64,000 nt of DNA from Methylopila sp. M107 (GTDB lineage Bacteria > Pseudomonadota > Alphaproteobacteria > Rhizobiales > Methylopilaceae): NCBI RefSeq assembly GCF_000384475.1, contig NZ_ARWB01000001.1:289305-353304 (forward strand), read 5' to 3'. The position numbers and the translations under genes were made by a program. The notes under the pieces are model-generated. The model worked only from the letters and a program-made list of their open reading frames with translations. It was not told the origin of the DNA and did not search any database. This document shows, in pieces, positions 24,585 to 36,395 of the stretch (position 1 is its first letter; the number at the start of each line of letters is the position of its first letter).

Positions 24585-25592
24585 ATGCTGGCCTGGACGC
24601 TGACAGATGGGAGCGCGGAGCACGAGGCGCGATGCCTCGGCGTTGCGGAGCTCGTCGCCGACCGGATCGAGCGCCGCCACGTCGCGCCGCGCGCGCCATG
24701 GCGGTGGTTTGCGCCGTTCAGCCCGATCGATCCGCGGGACGCGCCGACAGGCCGGTCCGACGGGCCGGTCGCCGCGCGCCGCGGCTGGCCCGACGTCGTG
24801 GTCGCGTCCGGCCGAACGTCCGTCCCCTACCTCGCCTGCGTAAAGCGCGCCTCCGGCGGCCGCGTGGTGACCGCCTATCTCGGCGAGACGCTTGCGGGCG
24901 CGGGGGCTGCGGACGTTGTCGCCGTGCTGCACGGCTCACGCATGCGGGGACCGACCGTGGTGTCGACCGCGACGCGCCCGCACCGGGTGAGCCCGGTCCG
25001 GCTGGTCGCGGCGCGCGGCGGCCCCGCGCTGTTTCCCGAGAGCTCTTCCGGCCGGCGCGTCGGGGTGCTGATCGGCGCGCGCCGGCGGCGCTGGACCGGC
25101 GAGGACGTCGAACGGCTGGTCGCGGGCCTGCGCCGCCTGCGCGACGACGGGGCGACGGTCGCGCTCGTCTGCGCGCGCGACGCCGATCCGCGCGTGGACA
25201 TGGCGGCGCGGGACGTCGCTCACTATGTGTGGGACCGGCAGGGGCGGGACCCGAGGGTTCGGCTGCTCGCCCAGTCCGACGCTCTGGTCGTCGCGGCCGA
25301 CGATCCGTCGGCGCTCGACGAAGCCGTCGCGACCGGCGCGCCCGTGTACGGCTTCCGGCCGTCCGGGATCGATCGCCGGTCGGCGGCGACGCTCGACCGG
25401 CTTTCGGCGCTCGGCGTCGCGCGGCCGTTCGCCGGGCGGCTGGAGCTCTATGCCTACACGCCGATCGACTCGACGGCCGAGATCGCGCGTGCCATCAGCG
25501 CCGTCATCGCGACGCGGGCGGCCCTGAAGCCGAAAGCGGAGCGGCGGGCGCCCGCCCGCAGCCGAGAGACCAACGGACCGACCTACCGATGA
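24585..25592 (+). CDS. ELM1/GtrOC1-family glycosyltransferase-like protein
   Basis: A 335-residue protein of the family named after the plant mitochondrial fission protein ELM1 (pfam06258), common in alphaproteobacteria. The family fold is glycosyltransferase-B-like. The N-terminus MLAWTLTDGSAEHEARCLGVAE, the internal VVVASGRTSVPYLACVKRASGGR and the second-half GVLIGARRRRWTGEDV support this. The biological role in bacteria is not established. Its stop overlaps the trxB start as ATGA, so the pair is co-translated. Confidence 0.75.
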   Translation: MLAWTLTDGSAEHEARCLGVAELVADRIERRHVAPRAPWRWFAPFSPIDPRDAPTGRSDGPVAARRGWPDVVVASGRTSVPYLACVKRASGGRVVTAYLGETLAGAGAADVVAVLHGSRMRGPTVVSTATRPHRVSPVRLVAARGGPALFPESSSGRRVGVLIGARRRRWTGEDVERLVAGLRRLRDDGATVALVCARDADPRVDMAARDVAHYVWDRQGRDPRVRLLAQSDALVVAADDPSALDEAVATGAPVYGFRPSGIDRRSAATLDRLSALGVARPFAGRLELYAYTPIDSTAEIARAISAVIATRAALKPKAERRAPARSRETNGPTYR

Positions 25593-26557
25593 CCACCGAA
25601 CCGATCCGCCACGCCCGCCTCGTCATCATCGGCTCGGGACCGGCCGGCTGGACGGCTGCGCTCTACGCCGCGCGCGCGATGCTGGAGCCCGTGGTGATCT
25701 CGGGCCTCCAGCCCGGCGGGCAGCTGACCATCACGACCGACGTCGAGAACTATCCCGGCTTCGCCGAGCCGATCCAGGGCCCTTGGCTCATGGAGCAGAT
25801 GCAGACCCAGGCCGAGCGCATGGGAACGCGCACGCTGCACGACCATGTCTCCAAGGTCGATTTCTCGCGCCGCCCCTTCGTGATCGAGACCGAATCGTCC
25901 GGCCGCATCACCGCCGACGCCGTCGTCGTGTCGACCGGCGCGCAGGCGAAATGGCTGAACATCGAGAGCGAGGAGCGCTTCAAGGGCTATGGCGTTTCGG
26001 CCTGCGCCACCTGCGACGGCTTCTTCTTCCGCAACAAGCACGTGGTGGTCGTGGGCGGCGGCAACACCGCGCTCGAGGAGGCGCTGTTCCTGACGAACTT
26101 CGCCTCCAAGGTCACGCTCGTGCATCGCCGCGAGAGCTTCCGGGGCGAGCGCATCCTGCAGGACCGCGTGTTCGAGAATCCGAAGATCGAGGTGGTCTGG
26201 AACGCGACGATCGGCGAGGTGATCGGCGGCGGCAAGCCGCTGAAGGTCGAGGCCGTCAAGCTGGTCGACACGCGCACCGGGCAGCCGACGACGCTTCCCT
26301 GCGACGGCGTCTTCGTGGCGATCGGCCACCAGCCGTCGACGGAGCTGTTCCGCGGACAGCTCGACATGCGCCCGTCCGGCTATCTGAACGTCAGGCCGGG
26401 AACGACCTTCACCAATGTCCCGGGCGTGTTCGCGGCCGGCGACGTCGCCGACGAGACCTATCGCCAGGCGGTGACGGCCGCAGGGATGGGCTGCATGGCC
26501 GCGCTCGACGCCGAGCGCTTCCTGGCGGCGGAAGACTCCGCGCGGACGGCCGCGTAA
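25589..26557 (+). CDS. trxB: Thioredoxin reductase
   Basis: A 322-residue FAD/NADPH enzyme that reduces thioredoxin. The FAD-binding GSGPAGWTAALYAARA motif (about 15-30), redox-active CATCDG (about 142), NADPH-binding GGGNTALEEALFL (about 161) and C-terminal FAAGDVAD motif are all present. ATG 25589 overlaps the ELM1-like stop by four bases. An LsrB-like regulator follows 39 bases downstream, the same order as in rhizobia. Confidence 0.96.
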   Translation: MTTEPIRHARLVIIGSGPAGWTAALYAARAMLEPVVISGLQPGGQLTITTDVENYPGFAEPIQGPWLMEQMQTQAERMGTRTLHDHVSKVDFSRRPFVIETESSGRITADAVVVSTGAQAKWLNIESEERFKGYGVSACATCDGFFFRNKHVVVVGGGNTALEEALFLTNFASKVTLVHRRESFRGERILQDRVFENPKIEVVWNATIGEVIGGGKPLKVEAVKLVDTRTGQPTTLPCDGVFVAIGHQPSTELFRGQLDMRPSGYLNVRPGTTFTNVPGVFAAGDVADETYRQAVTAAGMGCMAALDAERFLAAEDSARTAA

Positions 26558-26596
26558 CGAGCTTCGCGCGGGTCGCGAGGGGGCCTGGGAGGCCGG

Positions 26597-27490
26597 ATGG
26601 ACTGGGATAAGCTGCGCATCTTTCACGCGGCGGCCGACGCCGGAAGTTTCACGCGCGCCGGCGAAAGCCTGGGGCTCAGCCAGTCGGCGGTGAGCCGGCA
26701 GGTCTCGGCGCTGGAGCAGGAGCTCAAGGCGCCGCTGTTCCACCGGCACGCCCGCGGCCTCATCCTGACCGAGCAGGGCGAGCTGCTGTTCCGCACCACG
26801 CAGGACGTGTTCTCCAAGCTCGAGTCCGCGCGCTCGATCCTGACCGACAGCCGGGACCGGCCGCACGGCGTGCTGAAGCTCACCACCACGGTCGGCTTCG
26901 GCGGCTCCTGGCTGACCCCGCGCCTCGGCGAGTTCATGGAGCGCTACCCGGACATCCAGGTGCAGCTCATCCTGACCGACGAGGAGCTCGACCTCGGCAT
27001 GCGCGAGGCCGACGTCGCGATCCGGCTCCGGGCGCCCACCCAGCCAGACCTGATCCAGCGGCGCCTGTTCACCGTGCATTACCACGCCTATGCGGCGCCG
27101 GATTACATCGCGCGGCACGGCAAGCCGTCGAGCCTCGACGAACTCGACCAGCACCGGATCATCGAGTTCGGCGGCCCGATCCCGCCCTTCCTCCAGTCGA
27201 TCAACTGGCTGAAGACGGCCTCGCGCGCGCCGAAGAACCCGCGGCTCGCGAGCCTCGTGATCAACTCGGTCGCGGCGATCAAGCAGGCGGCCGAGAAGGG
27301 CGTCGGGCTGGCCGTGATCCCGGACTACCTGATGGACGAGAACTCTGGGCTTGTCCGCGTCTTCGAAGGCTCGGGCGACATGCCGACGCTGGAGGCCTAT
27401 TTCGTCTATCCGGAAGAGCTCAAGAACGTCGCGCGCATCAACGTCTTCCGGGACTTTCTGCTCGAAAAGGCGCAGCGCTGGTCGTTCTGA
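26597..27490 (+). CDS. lsrB: LysR-family regulator, LsrB-like
   Basis: A 297-residue LysR-type regulator: winged helix (residues 1-60, DWDKLRIFHAAADAGSFTRA...LSQSAVSRQVSALEQEL) and effector-binding domain. Its position right after trxB and overall sequence match LsrB of rhizobia, a regulator of redox balance and lipopolysaccharide genes. Rhizobial LsrB is reported to sense oxidants through cysteines. I find no cysteine anywhere in this protein, so another sensing mode is likely if it is the orthologue. The start ATG 26597 follows GGGAGGCCGG. Confidence 0.78.
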   Translation: MDWDKLRIFHAAADAGSFTRAGESLGLSQSAVSRQVSALEQELKAPLFHRHARGLILTEQGELLFRTTQDVFSKLESARSILTDSRDRPHGVLKLTTTVGFGGSWLTPRLGEFMERYPDIQVQLILTDEELDLGMREADVAIRLRAPTQPDLIQRRLFTVHYHAYAAPDYIARHGKPSSLDELDQHRIIEFGGPIPPFLQSINWLKTASRAPKNPRLASLVINSVAAIKQAAEKGVGLAVIPDYLMDENSGLVRVFEGSGDMPTLEAYFVYPEELKNVARINVFRDFLLEKAQRWSF

Positions 27491-28122
27491 GCCTTGGCCG
27501 GCGGGCGAGGGCGGGAGCGCTTGCGCTTCAGCTGTCGGCGCTTTCCGGCGCCGTCGCCCATCCGCATGTTTGGGTGACGGTCGATTGCGATGTCGTGCTC
27601 GACGGCGACGCGCGGGCGACCGGGCTGAAGCAGCGCTGGACCTTCGACGCGATGTATTCGGCCTATGCGCTGACCGGGCTCGATCGCGACGGCGACCGAC
27701 GCTATTCCGCGGACGAGCTTGCGCCGCTGGTCCGGACGATGACGGCCTCGATCCGCGACGACGCGTACTTTACGCGCGTGTCGCTCGACGGCGTCAGCGC
27801 GCCGGTCGGTCCGGCGGAGGGCCATGCGTTGGAGGTCGATCCTTCGGGCGAACTCGTCCTGAGCTTCGGGCAGAAGCTGGCCGACGCGGCGCCGCTCAGG
27901 GGCCGGTCGCTCAGGATCGAGGTCCGCGACGTCGAGTACTTTGTGGACTTCCAGTTCTCGAAGGCCCGCCCGCCTGCGCTGACGCCCCCGACGGCCGGCT
28001 GCGCCGCGAAGGTCGACGACGGTCAGCCGCCGGCCGGGGCCAATCCGGAGGACGTCATGAACGCTCTGATCCGCGGGCCGGTTCAGACGCTTGCGAGCGC
28101 GATCGTGGCCGGCTGCAAATGA
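27487..28122 (+). CDS. DUF1007 family exported protein, apparently CTG-initiated
   Basis: A DUF1007 protein, a family of exported proteins often paired with nickel/cobalt exporters. The mature region starts HPHVWVTVDCDVVL and keeps the family's EVRDVEYFVDFQF segment. The first ATG/GTG/TTG in frame is GTG 27574, which would delete the signal peptide and HPHVW motif. Reading the same frame upstream gives a convincing signal peptide (SLGRRARAGALALQLSALSG, then AVA before HPHVWV). The only start-like codon for it is CTG at 27487, overlapping the lsrB stop as CTGA. From there the protein is 211 residues. The start codon is inferred. No exporter gene follows. Confidence 0.65.
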   Translation: MSLGRRARAGALALQLSALSGAVAHPHVWVTVDCDVVLDGDARATGLKQRWTFDAMYSAYALTGLDRDGDRRYSADELAPLVRTMTASIRDDAYFTRVSLDGVSAPVGPAEGHALEVDPSGELVLSFGQKLADAAPLRGRSLRIEVRDVEYFVDFQFSKARPPALTPPTAGCAAKVDDGQPPAGANPEDVMNALIRGPVQTLASAIVAGCK

Positions 28123-28132
28123 CGCCGCAGCG

Positions 28133-29590
28133 TCAGCGCTTCACGTAGACGCTCGCGACCTCGTCCCGGTAGATCCGCGGCCAGGCCGGTGACGCGTCGA
28201 AATGCCGGGCCTCGTCGCCGCCTGTCGGCGCGATGGCCCAGGTCGCGCCGTGACGCTCGACGAAATCAAGGAACGGCGCGTCGGCCCTGTCGGCGATCGC
28301 GCCCATCAGCGTCGAGATGAAGCCGCCGAGGAACAGCTGGTCGGTACGGCCGTCGATGAAGGTCGGCACGCCGCGCGCGATCAAGAAGCCGCCATAGTCG
28401 TAGCTGTTGTAGACCGGCCCCGAGACGCCCAAGCGCCGCGCCGCCTCGAGCGCGGCCTGCGGCGTCACCAGCGGACTGGGTCGCGGCGTCGAGCCGAGCG
28501 TCAGCACGACCGCCGCAAGCCCCGCCGCGACCGCGCCGACGGTCGAGATCAGCGGCCATCGGCTGGCGGGATCCGGCGTCTCGGGCCGGAGCGCGGGAAA
28601 CCGGCGCACGAGCGGCGCGACGAGCACGAGCGGCGCGACGATCGCATAGACGTCGAGGAAGCGGACATGGCGCGCCATCATCGCGGCCAGCGCGCCGACG
28701 AGCAGAATGCGGACGCTGTTGCGCACGCCGCCGGCCGCCAGAGCGACGAGCGCCAGCAACGCCGAGCCGAGCGCCAGCGCCGCCGTCCAGTTCCAGCCGA
28801 TGGGGTCCCACTCGCCGATATAGGGAAGCGACTCGCCGCTCCCGAACATGGTGAAGGTCACGGCGAGCGCGTGGTGGCCATAAGGGGTGACGCATCCGGC
28901 GAGGAGCGCTGCCGCGCCGAAGCCGGCCCAGCGTAGAGCGACCTCGAGCCGCTTCTCCGCAGGCGCCGCGATCAGCGCCTCGAGCGCCAGCGCGCCGGCG
29001 ATCGGATAGGCGATCGTGAAGGAGTTGTGCAGGTTCGCCCAGATCGCGAGGACGGCGAGCAGCCAGAGGCTGGGCGTTCGGTCAGCCTCCCGCGCCTCGA
29101 CGATCCCGCGGGTCCAGAAGAACAGCGGCAGCAGCGCGAAGATGTGGGGCCGGGCGAGGATGTGCGGCGTCACCAGCACGAGCGCGAGCAGGGTCAGCAG
29201 CAGCGCGGTCGTCGTCCGGATGCGCGCCGCGAGGCAGGCGAAGACCAGCGCAAAGGTGAGCGCGACGGACAGCGAGGCTGCGAGGACGAGCCCCGCCTCT
29301 CCGCCGAGCGCGTGCGCGCCAAACATCAGCAATTGCGACAGCCATTCCTTGGCGATCCAGGGCGCGCCCGAAAACGTGTGCGAATAGGCGTCGACCCACG
29401 GAACCGCCTTGGCGCGCCAGATGTCGGCGCCGACCCTGACGTGCCAATGCGTGTCGGGATCGGCGAGCAGCCGGTCGCCCTGGATGGTGAGCGCCGCCAC
29501 GATCACCGCGAACAGCAAGGCGGGGCCCGCAAGGTTTGGGGCGGGCGCCGCGTCCCCGGCGAAGCCGCTTGTGCTCGATATGGCGGTCAT
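28133..29590 (-). CDS. Polytopic membrane protein, GT-C glycosyltransferase-like
   Basis: A 485-residue inner-membrane protein with about ten or eleven transmembrane helices. The first loop has an acidic DPDTHWHVRVGADI motif and later GAPWIAKEWLSQL. The C-terminal periplasmic part contains GPVYNSYDYGGFLIARG and PTFIDGRTDQL, which recur in uncharacterised GT-C-like membrane proteins. An early acidic loop motif after the first helix is the usual place for the catalytic residue in GT-C enzymes that use lipid-linked sugars. Function is inferred only from this topology. It is convergent with the DUF1007 gene, ten bases apart. Confidence 0.6.
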   Translation of the reverse strand: MTAISSTSGFAGDAAPAPNLAGPALLFAVIVAALTIQGDRLLADPDTHWHVRVGADIWRAKAVPWVDAYSHTFSGAPWIAKEWLSQLLMFGAHALGGEAGLVLAASLSVALTFALVFACLAARIRTTTALLLTLLALVLVTPHILARPHIFALLPLFFWTRGIVEAREADRTPSLWLLAVLAIWANLHNSFTIAYPIAGALALEALIAAPAEKRLEVALRWAGFGAAALLAGCVTPYGHHALAVTFTMFGSGESLPYIGEWDPIGWNWTAALALGSALLALVALAAGGVRNSVRILLVGALAAMMARHVRFLDVYAIVAPLVLVAPLVRRFPALRPETPDPASRWPLISTVGAVAAGLAAVVLTLGSTPRPSPLVTPQAALEAARRLGVSGPVYNSYDYGGFLIARGVPTFIDGRTDQLFLGGFISTLMGAIADRADAPFLDFVERHGATWAIAPTGGDEARHFDASPAWPRIYRDEVASVYVKR

Positions 29591-29746
29591 GGCGATCCTT
29601 CGGCGAAGGATGCGATCATACGGCCGGCGGAATTGATGGGCGGTTTACGAGCGTCGGGGCTTGGTCGCCGCTCGGATGGATCGTAATACCGCCAAGATCG
29701 TTGACCTCACGAGACGCGCCTTTATCGGCGCGACAGGAGGCAAACG

Positions 29747-29941
29747 ATGTCGAACGTCGAAACGCATATGAGCGAAACCCCGAGCCGCACGCCCGCGCCG
29801 GGCGCGAAGGCGCGCGTCGAGCACGAGGTCGAAGCCAAGCAGGGGACCGACAAGCCCAAGGGCATGCCGATCGTGCTGCTTGTCAGCACCGTGGGAGCGG
29901 CCGTCGCGCTGTTCGCCGTCTGGACGATCTTCTTCGTCTGA
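29747..29941 (+). CDS. Small single-pass membrane protein
   Basis: A 64-residue protein of no recognised family. Residues 1-38 are hydrophilic, charged and Pro/Ala-rich (cytosolic by the positive-inside rule). Residues 42-63 form one transmembrane helix (PIVLLVSTVGAAVALFAVWTIFF). A purine-rich ribosome binding site (GACAGGAGG) lies just upstream of ATG 29747. An internal ATG at 29768 (MSETPSRT) is possible. A hairpin (CCCGCC GAAA GGCGGG) follows the stop but lacks a T run. The good start signal and helix argue for a real gene. Confidence 0.6.
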   Translation: MSNVETHMSETPSRTPAPGAKARVEHEVEAKQGTDKPKGMPIVLLVSTVGAAVALFAVWTIFFV

Positions 29942-30097
29942 CGCAGGAGGCGATCCCGCCGAAAGGCGGGACTTCGCATCGCGTTCCGTCACGACTGTTG
30001 AGGGTTGGGGCGGCTTCCCGACCCGGAACGGCGAAGTCGGCAAAATCCGGCTTCGCGCGTTTCGGCGGATGGCCGCGTCGCTGCGGCCTTTGTCGTC

Positions 30098-30571
30098 TCA
30101 GGCGAACTTCACCTTGAGCACTTCATAGCTCTTGCCGCCGCCCGGCGTCGCGACCTCGACGGTGTCGCCGACGGTCTTACCGACCAGCGCGCGGGCGATC
30201 GGCGAGCCGATCGAGACGCGGCCCTGCTTCACGTCGGACTCCGCCTCGCCGACGATCTGGTAGATCTTCTCTTCGTCGGTGTCCTCGTCGACCAGCGTGA
30301 CGGTCGCGCCGAACGTGATCGTGCTCCCGGTCAGCTTCGACAGGTCGATGATCTCGGCGCGCGCAATCGTGCTCTCGAGTTCGGCGATGCGGCCCTCGTT
30401 GAGGCTCTGCTGCTCTTTCGCCGCGTGATACTCCGCGTTCTCGGACAGGTCGCCATGCGAGCGCGCCTCGGCGATCGCCGCGATGATGCGCGGACGTTCG
30501 GAGGAAGCGCGGTGTTTCAGCTCCGCCTCCAGCGCCGAATGGCCTGCGGCGGTCATCGGGATCTTGTCCAT
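30098..30571 (-). CDS. greA: Transcription elongation factor GreA
   Basis: A 157-residue factor that rescues backtracked RNA polymerase by stimulating transcript cleavage. The N-terminal coiled coil carries the acidic tip [15 protein letters not shown] (about residues 40-55; the acidic tip residues of the finger are retained). The C-terminal domain follows, with [26 protein letters not shown]. The start is ATG 30571 (MDKIPMT). It is downstream of carB on the same strand, an order conserved in many alphaproteobacteria. Confidence 0.95.
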   Translation of the reverse strand: MDKIPMTAAGHSALEAELKHRASSERPRIIAAIAEARSHGDLSENAEYHAAKEQQSLNEGRIAELESTIARAEIIDLSKLTGSTITFGATVTLVDEDTDEEKIYQIVGEAESDVKQGRVSIGSPIARALVGKTVGDTVEVATPGGGKSYEVLKVKFA

Positions 30572-30660
30572 CTCAATTCTCTCTCGACACAAAAACATAC
30601 AACGCCCGCCGTGTGCCGACAGCGGGCGCGTTGAGATCATAAACGTCGGCTGGTTCTACG

Positions 30661-30690
30661 ACGTTCCGTACGATCGGCTAATCGGAACGT
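30661..30690. repeat. Inverted repeat directly after carB
   Basis: ACGTTCCG at 30661-30668 is complementary to CGGAACGT at 30683-30690, with an inner CGAT/ATCG pair. It abuts the carB stop codon. There is no T-rich tail, so it is more likely an attenuating or mRNA-stabilising hairpin between carB and greA than an intrinsic terminator. Confidence 0.5.
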
Positions 30691-34017
<3,327 letters not shown>

Positions 34018-34199
34018 GTGAACCTGTCTTGGACCGTGTCCCGCCGGCCGGGCGCGGACGTCCCCGCGCGGACGCGCGAGGCGGGGAGAGCGATTGCGTG
34101 GCTGAGCGCGTTCCTTACATGGTCGGGGCGGGGCAGGGAAGCGGAGTTCGACGCATCCCGGCCAACCGCGCACGATGGTTCTCCGGGAGAAAACGACGC

Positions 34200-34991
34200 A
34201 TGGGGCTCTTCGACAACAACCGCACCGTCCTGATCACCGGCGCCTCGTCGGGGATCGGCGTCGAACTCGCGCGCCTGTTCGCCGCGAACGGAGACCGGCT
34301 CGTGCTGGTCGCACGGCGCGAGGATCGGCTGAAGGCGCTCGCCGAAGAACTCTCGGCCAAGCACAAGATCGAGGCCTCCGCGATCGCCTGCGATCTGGCC
34401 AAGCCCGAGGGCGCCAAGAAACTCGCGATCGAGGCCGGCCGAAAGGGCCATGTCGTCGACGTGCTGGTGAACAACGCCGGCTTCGGGCTTCGCGGCAAGT
34501 TCGCCAAGCTGCCGCTCGACCGGCAGCTCGAGATGATCCAGGTCAACGTGACGGCGCCGGCGGCGCTCGCCGGCCTCTTCCTGCGGGGCATGCTCGCCCG
34601 GGGCAGAGGCGGAATCCTCAACGTCGCCTCGCTCGCCGCCTTCCAGGCCGGCCCCGACATGGCGGTCTACTACGCCACCAAGGCGTTCCTGCTGTCCTTC
34701 TCCGAGGCGCTCCACGAGGAGACGCGCGGCAAGGGCGTTAACGTGACCGCGCTCTGTCCGGGGCCGGTGCCGACCGAGTTCGGCGAGGTCGCCGAGATGG
34801 GGGACGCCGCCCTGTTCAAGACCGGCGTGGTGTCGGCCGAAGCGGTCGCCAAGGCCGGCTTCGACGGCTTCCAGGCCGGCAAGGCGATCGTCATTCCAGG
34901 CGTGTTGCCGAAGGTCGGCGCGCTTTCGACGCGGTTCGTGCCGCGCGGCGTCAGCCGGCGGATCGCCGGCGCGCTGCAGGGGGTGGAGTGA
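34200..34991 (+). CDS. Short-chain dehydrogenase/reductase (COG0300 type)
   Basis: A 263-residue NAD(P)-dependent oxidoreductase of the classical SDR family. It has the cofactor motif TGASSGIG (about residues 14-21), NNAGFG, the catalytic Ser in NVASLAAF, and YYATKAF with the YxxxK pair. CPGPVPTEF follows. This subgroup (DltE/COG0300-like) often acts on acyl or steroid-like substrates, but the substrate is unknown. The start ATG 34200 follows GGGAGAAAACG. Divergent from carB across 182 bases. Its stop overlaps the next small gene by one base (TGATG). Confidence 0.88.
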   Translation: MGLFDNNRTVLITGASSGIGVELARLFAANGDRLVLVARREDRLKALAEELSAKHKIEASAIACDLAKPEGAKKLAIEAGRKGHVVDVLVNNAGFGLRGKFAKLPLDRQLEMIQVNVTAPAALAGLFLRGMLARGRGGILNVASLAAFQAGPDMAVYYATKAFLLSFSEALHEETRGKGVNVTALCPGPVPTEFGEVAEMGDAALFKTGVVSAEAVAKAGFDGFQAGKAIVIPGVLPKVGALSTRFVPRGVSRRIAGALQGVE

Positions 34992-35200
34992 TGGGTCTCG
35001 CGGCTGGGCGCGCGAGGGATCTCATGGCGAAGCGCGCCGCCGAGGGCGAAGTTGATCGCCTTCGGCCCGGCGTCGATGACGTCCGGGCGAAGATTCAAGA
35101 AGCGATCGACGATCCGCGGCCGTCGATCCCAGCGGCGGACGTTTTCGCCCGACTTCGGGCGAAGCTAGAGCGCCCGAAGATCGCGCGGGATGCGCCGTAG
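34991..35200 (+). CDS. Antitoxin-like remnant protein (RelB/StbD or ParD type)
   Basis: A 69-residue protein whose C-terminal half (VRAKIQEAIDDPRPSIP, then ADVFARLRAKLE) resembles the tail of RelB/StbD- or ParD-type antitoxins, where a D-P-R-P-S-I/V-P segment is common. The N-terminal third does not show a clear DNA-binding fold. It starts at ATG 34991, overlapping the SDR stop by one base. It is followed in the same frame, after its TAG, by 20 codons that look like the end of a ParE/RelE toxin. It is probably the surviving part of a decayed toxin-antitoxin module. Confidence 0.5.
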   Translation: MGLAAGRARDLMAKRAAEGEVDRLRPGVDDVRAKIQEAIDDPRPSIPAADVFARLRAKLERPKIARDAP

Positions 35201-35263
35201 GGCGTCGTCGTCGAGATCGTCAGGGTTCTCTACGGCGGACGTGATCTCGACACCCGCCTGTAG
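35201..35263 (+). pseudogene. C-terminal remnant of a ParE/RelE-type toxin
   Basis: Directly after the antitoxin-like stop, the same frame reads 20 codons ending in TAG: GVVVEIVRVLYGGRDLDTRL. This strongly resembles the usual last strand and tail of ParE-type toxins (EIVRVLHGARD pattern). There is no start codon and the preceding three quarters of a toxin is missing, so it cannot make a working toxin. Confidence 0.55.
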
Positions 35264-35308
35264 TCCCAAAAACGCGAACGGGGCGATCCTTTCGGAACGC
35301 CCCGTTCG
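35264..35308 (-). terminator. Intrinsic terminator of the cold-shock gene
   Basis: An 11-base stem, CGAACGGGGCG at 35275-35285 paired with CGCCCCGTTCG at 35298-35308, has a 12-base loop. Read on the minus strand it is followed by CGTTTTTGGG, a T run. It lies 30 bases past the cspA stop and fits a standard intrinsic terminator. Confidence 0.88.
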
Positions 35309-35338
35309 ATATCGAAACCCGAAGGCCTCAGGCCGAAA

Positions 35339-35542
35339 TCACTCGGCGCGGAGGTTCGCGGCCTTGGTCTTGCCGCGGTCCATCACGACCTCGAACGCAA
35401 CCTTCTGGCCCTCGACGAGGGTGTGCAGGCCCGAGCGCTCGACGTCGGAGATGTGAACGAAGACGTCCTTCGAGCCGTCGACCGGCTGAATGAAGCCGTA
35501 GCCCTTCTGGGTATTGAAGAATTTGACAGTGCCGCTGGCCAT
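35339..35542 (-). CDS. cspA: Cold-shock domain protein
   Basis: A 67-residue single cold-shock domain, an RNA chaperone. RNP1 KGYGFIQP (residues 13-20) and RNP2 VFVHISDVE (about 27-35) are intact, with the family start MASGTVKFFNTQ. ATG 35542 is chosen. An unusually long AT-richer region lies upstream (to the cupin gene, 282 bases), as expected for a cold-shock gene with a structured 5' leader. A clear intrinsic terminator follows. Several csp genes are typical of such genomes, so cold induction itself is not shown. Confidence 0.94.
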   Translation of the reverse strand: MASGTVKFFNTQKGYGFIQPVDGSKDVFVHISDVERSGLHTLVEGQKVAFEVVMDRGKTKAANLRAE

Positions 35543-35824
35543 TTCCAAGCTTTCCTTCAGACAGGCGCATGTGCGCATTTGGCCGTGCGGCTTGGCGACC
35601 GCCCGACCGGGCACAATCTCAACTTTGGTGCGTGTCGTTTCAGGCGAAGCTTCGGCGGGGCTACCGCCACATGCGCAGGCCAGACGTCGTCCAAAATTCG
35701 ATTGCAGGTGCGACTATGGCGCACAGGGGGCGGCGGTCGTCAAGTCGCCCTTTCGATCCGTGCCCGGCTCCGACTGCGTTCCGTGACGCCGCTCCAAGCG
35801 GCGCGGCCCTAGGAGGTCACCGGA

Positions 35825-36364
35825 TTGAAAGCATTTCACGACAGAACCGTGACCGAGGCGCTGGCCTTCGGCGACGACGGTGAAACGCCCAATTATCCGA
35901 CCTTTCCGCTGCTGCTGCATCGTGGCGCGCTGGACGTGTCGGACGGCGCCGGCGCGCCGCTGGTCGAGGCCCTGTTCGGCGCAAACGGCTGGGGCGGCAT
36001 GTGGCGGAACGGGGTGTATCCGTATCACCACTTTCATTCGTCCTGCCATGAGGCGCTGGGCGTCGCGGCCGGCTGGGCCGAGGTGCAGTTTGGCGGCGAG
36101 CAGGGCGCCACGGTTCGGCTCGAGGCCGGCGACGTCGCGGTGCTGCCGGCGGGCACGGGCCACAGACTCGTCGACGCCAGCTCCGAATTCCTGATCGTCG
36201 GCGCCTATCCGCCGGACCAGCCCTACGACCTGATCCGCTCGGGCGAGGCGTCGACCAGGCAGTTGGCGGCAGCGCGCGAACGGATCGCCGCCACGCCGGT
36301 CCCGGCGAACGATCCGGTGTTCGGCTCGGAAGGCGGGCTGCGGGTCCTGTGGCGGGGCCGATAG
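35825..36364 (+). CDS. Cupin-domain protein (YjlB-like)
   Basis: A 179-residue single-cupin protein. The metal-binding cupin motifs are HHFHSSCHEALGVAAGWAEVQFGG (about 62-85) and GDVAVLPAGTGH (about 100-112). It resembles the uncharacterised YjlB/COG4297 group. The start is TTG 35825, strongly supported by a perfect AGGAGG at 35811-35816 eight bases upstream. No neighbouring pathway suggests a substrate. Followed by a dispersed palindromic repeat. Confidence 0.8.
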   Translation: MKAFHDRTVTEALAFGDDGETPNYPTFPLLLHRGALDVSDGAGAPLVEALFGANGWGGMWRNGVYPYHHFHSSCHEALGVAAGWAEVQFGGEQGATVRLEAGDVAVLPAGTGHRLVDASSEFLIVGAYPPDQPYDLIRSGEASTRQLAAARERIAATPVPANDPVFGSEGGLRVLWRGR

Positions 36365-36395
36365 AGCAGTTTCAGTTCAGGCGAGGTCATCTCGA

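Noticed and set aside
27494-27573. TTG 27494 as the start of the DUF1007 gene
   Set aside because: It is in a different frame and would give a short basic peptide that stops before the conserved domain; using it would need a frameshift.
35190-35456. A plus-strand frame running from the antitoxin remnant into cspA
   Set aside because: It passes through the cold-shock gene terminator and antisense to its coding region, with no family match.
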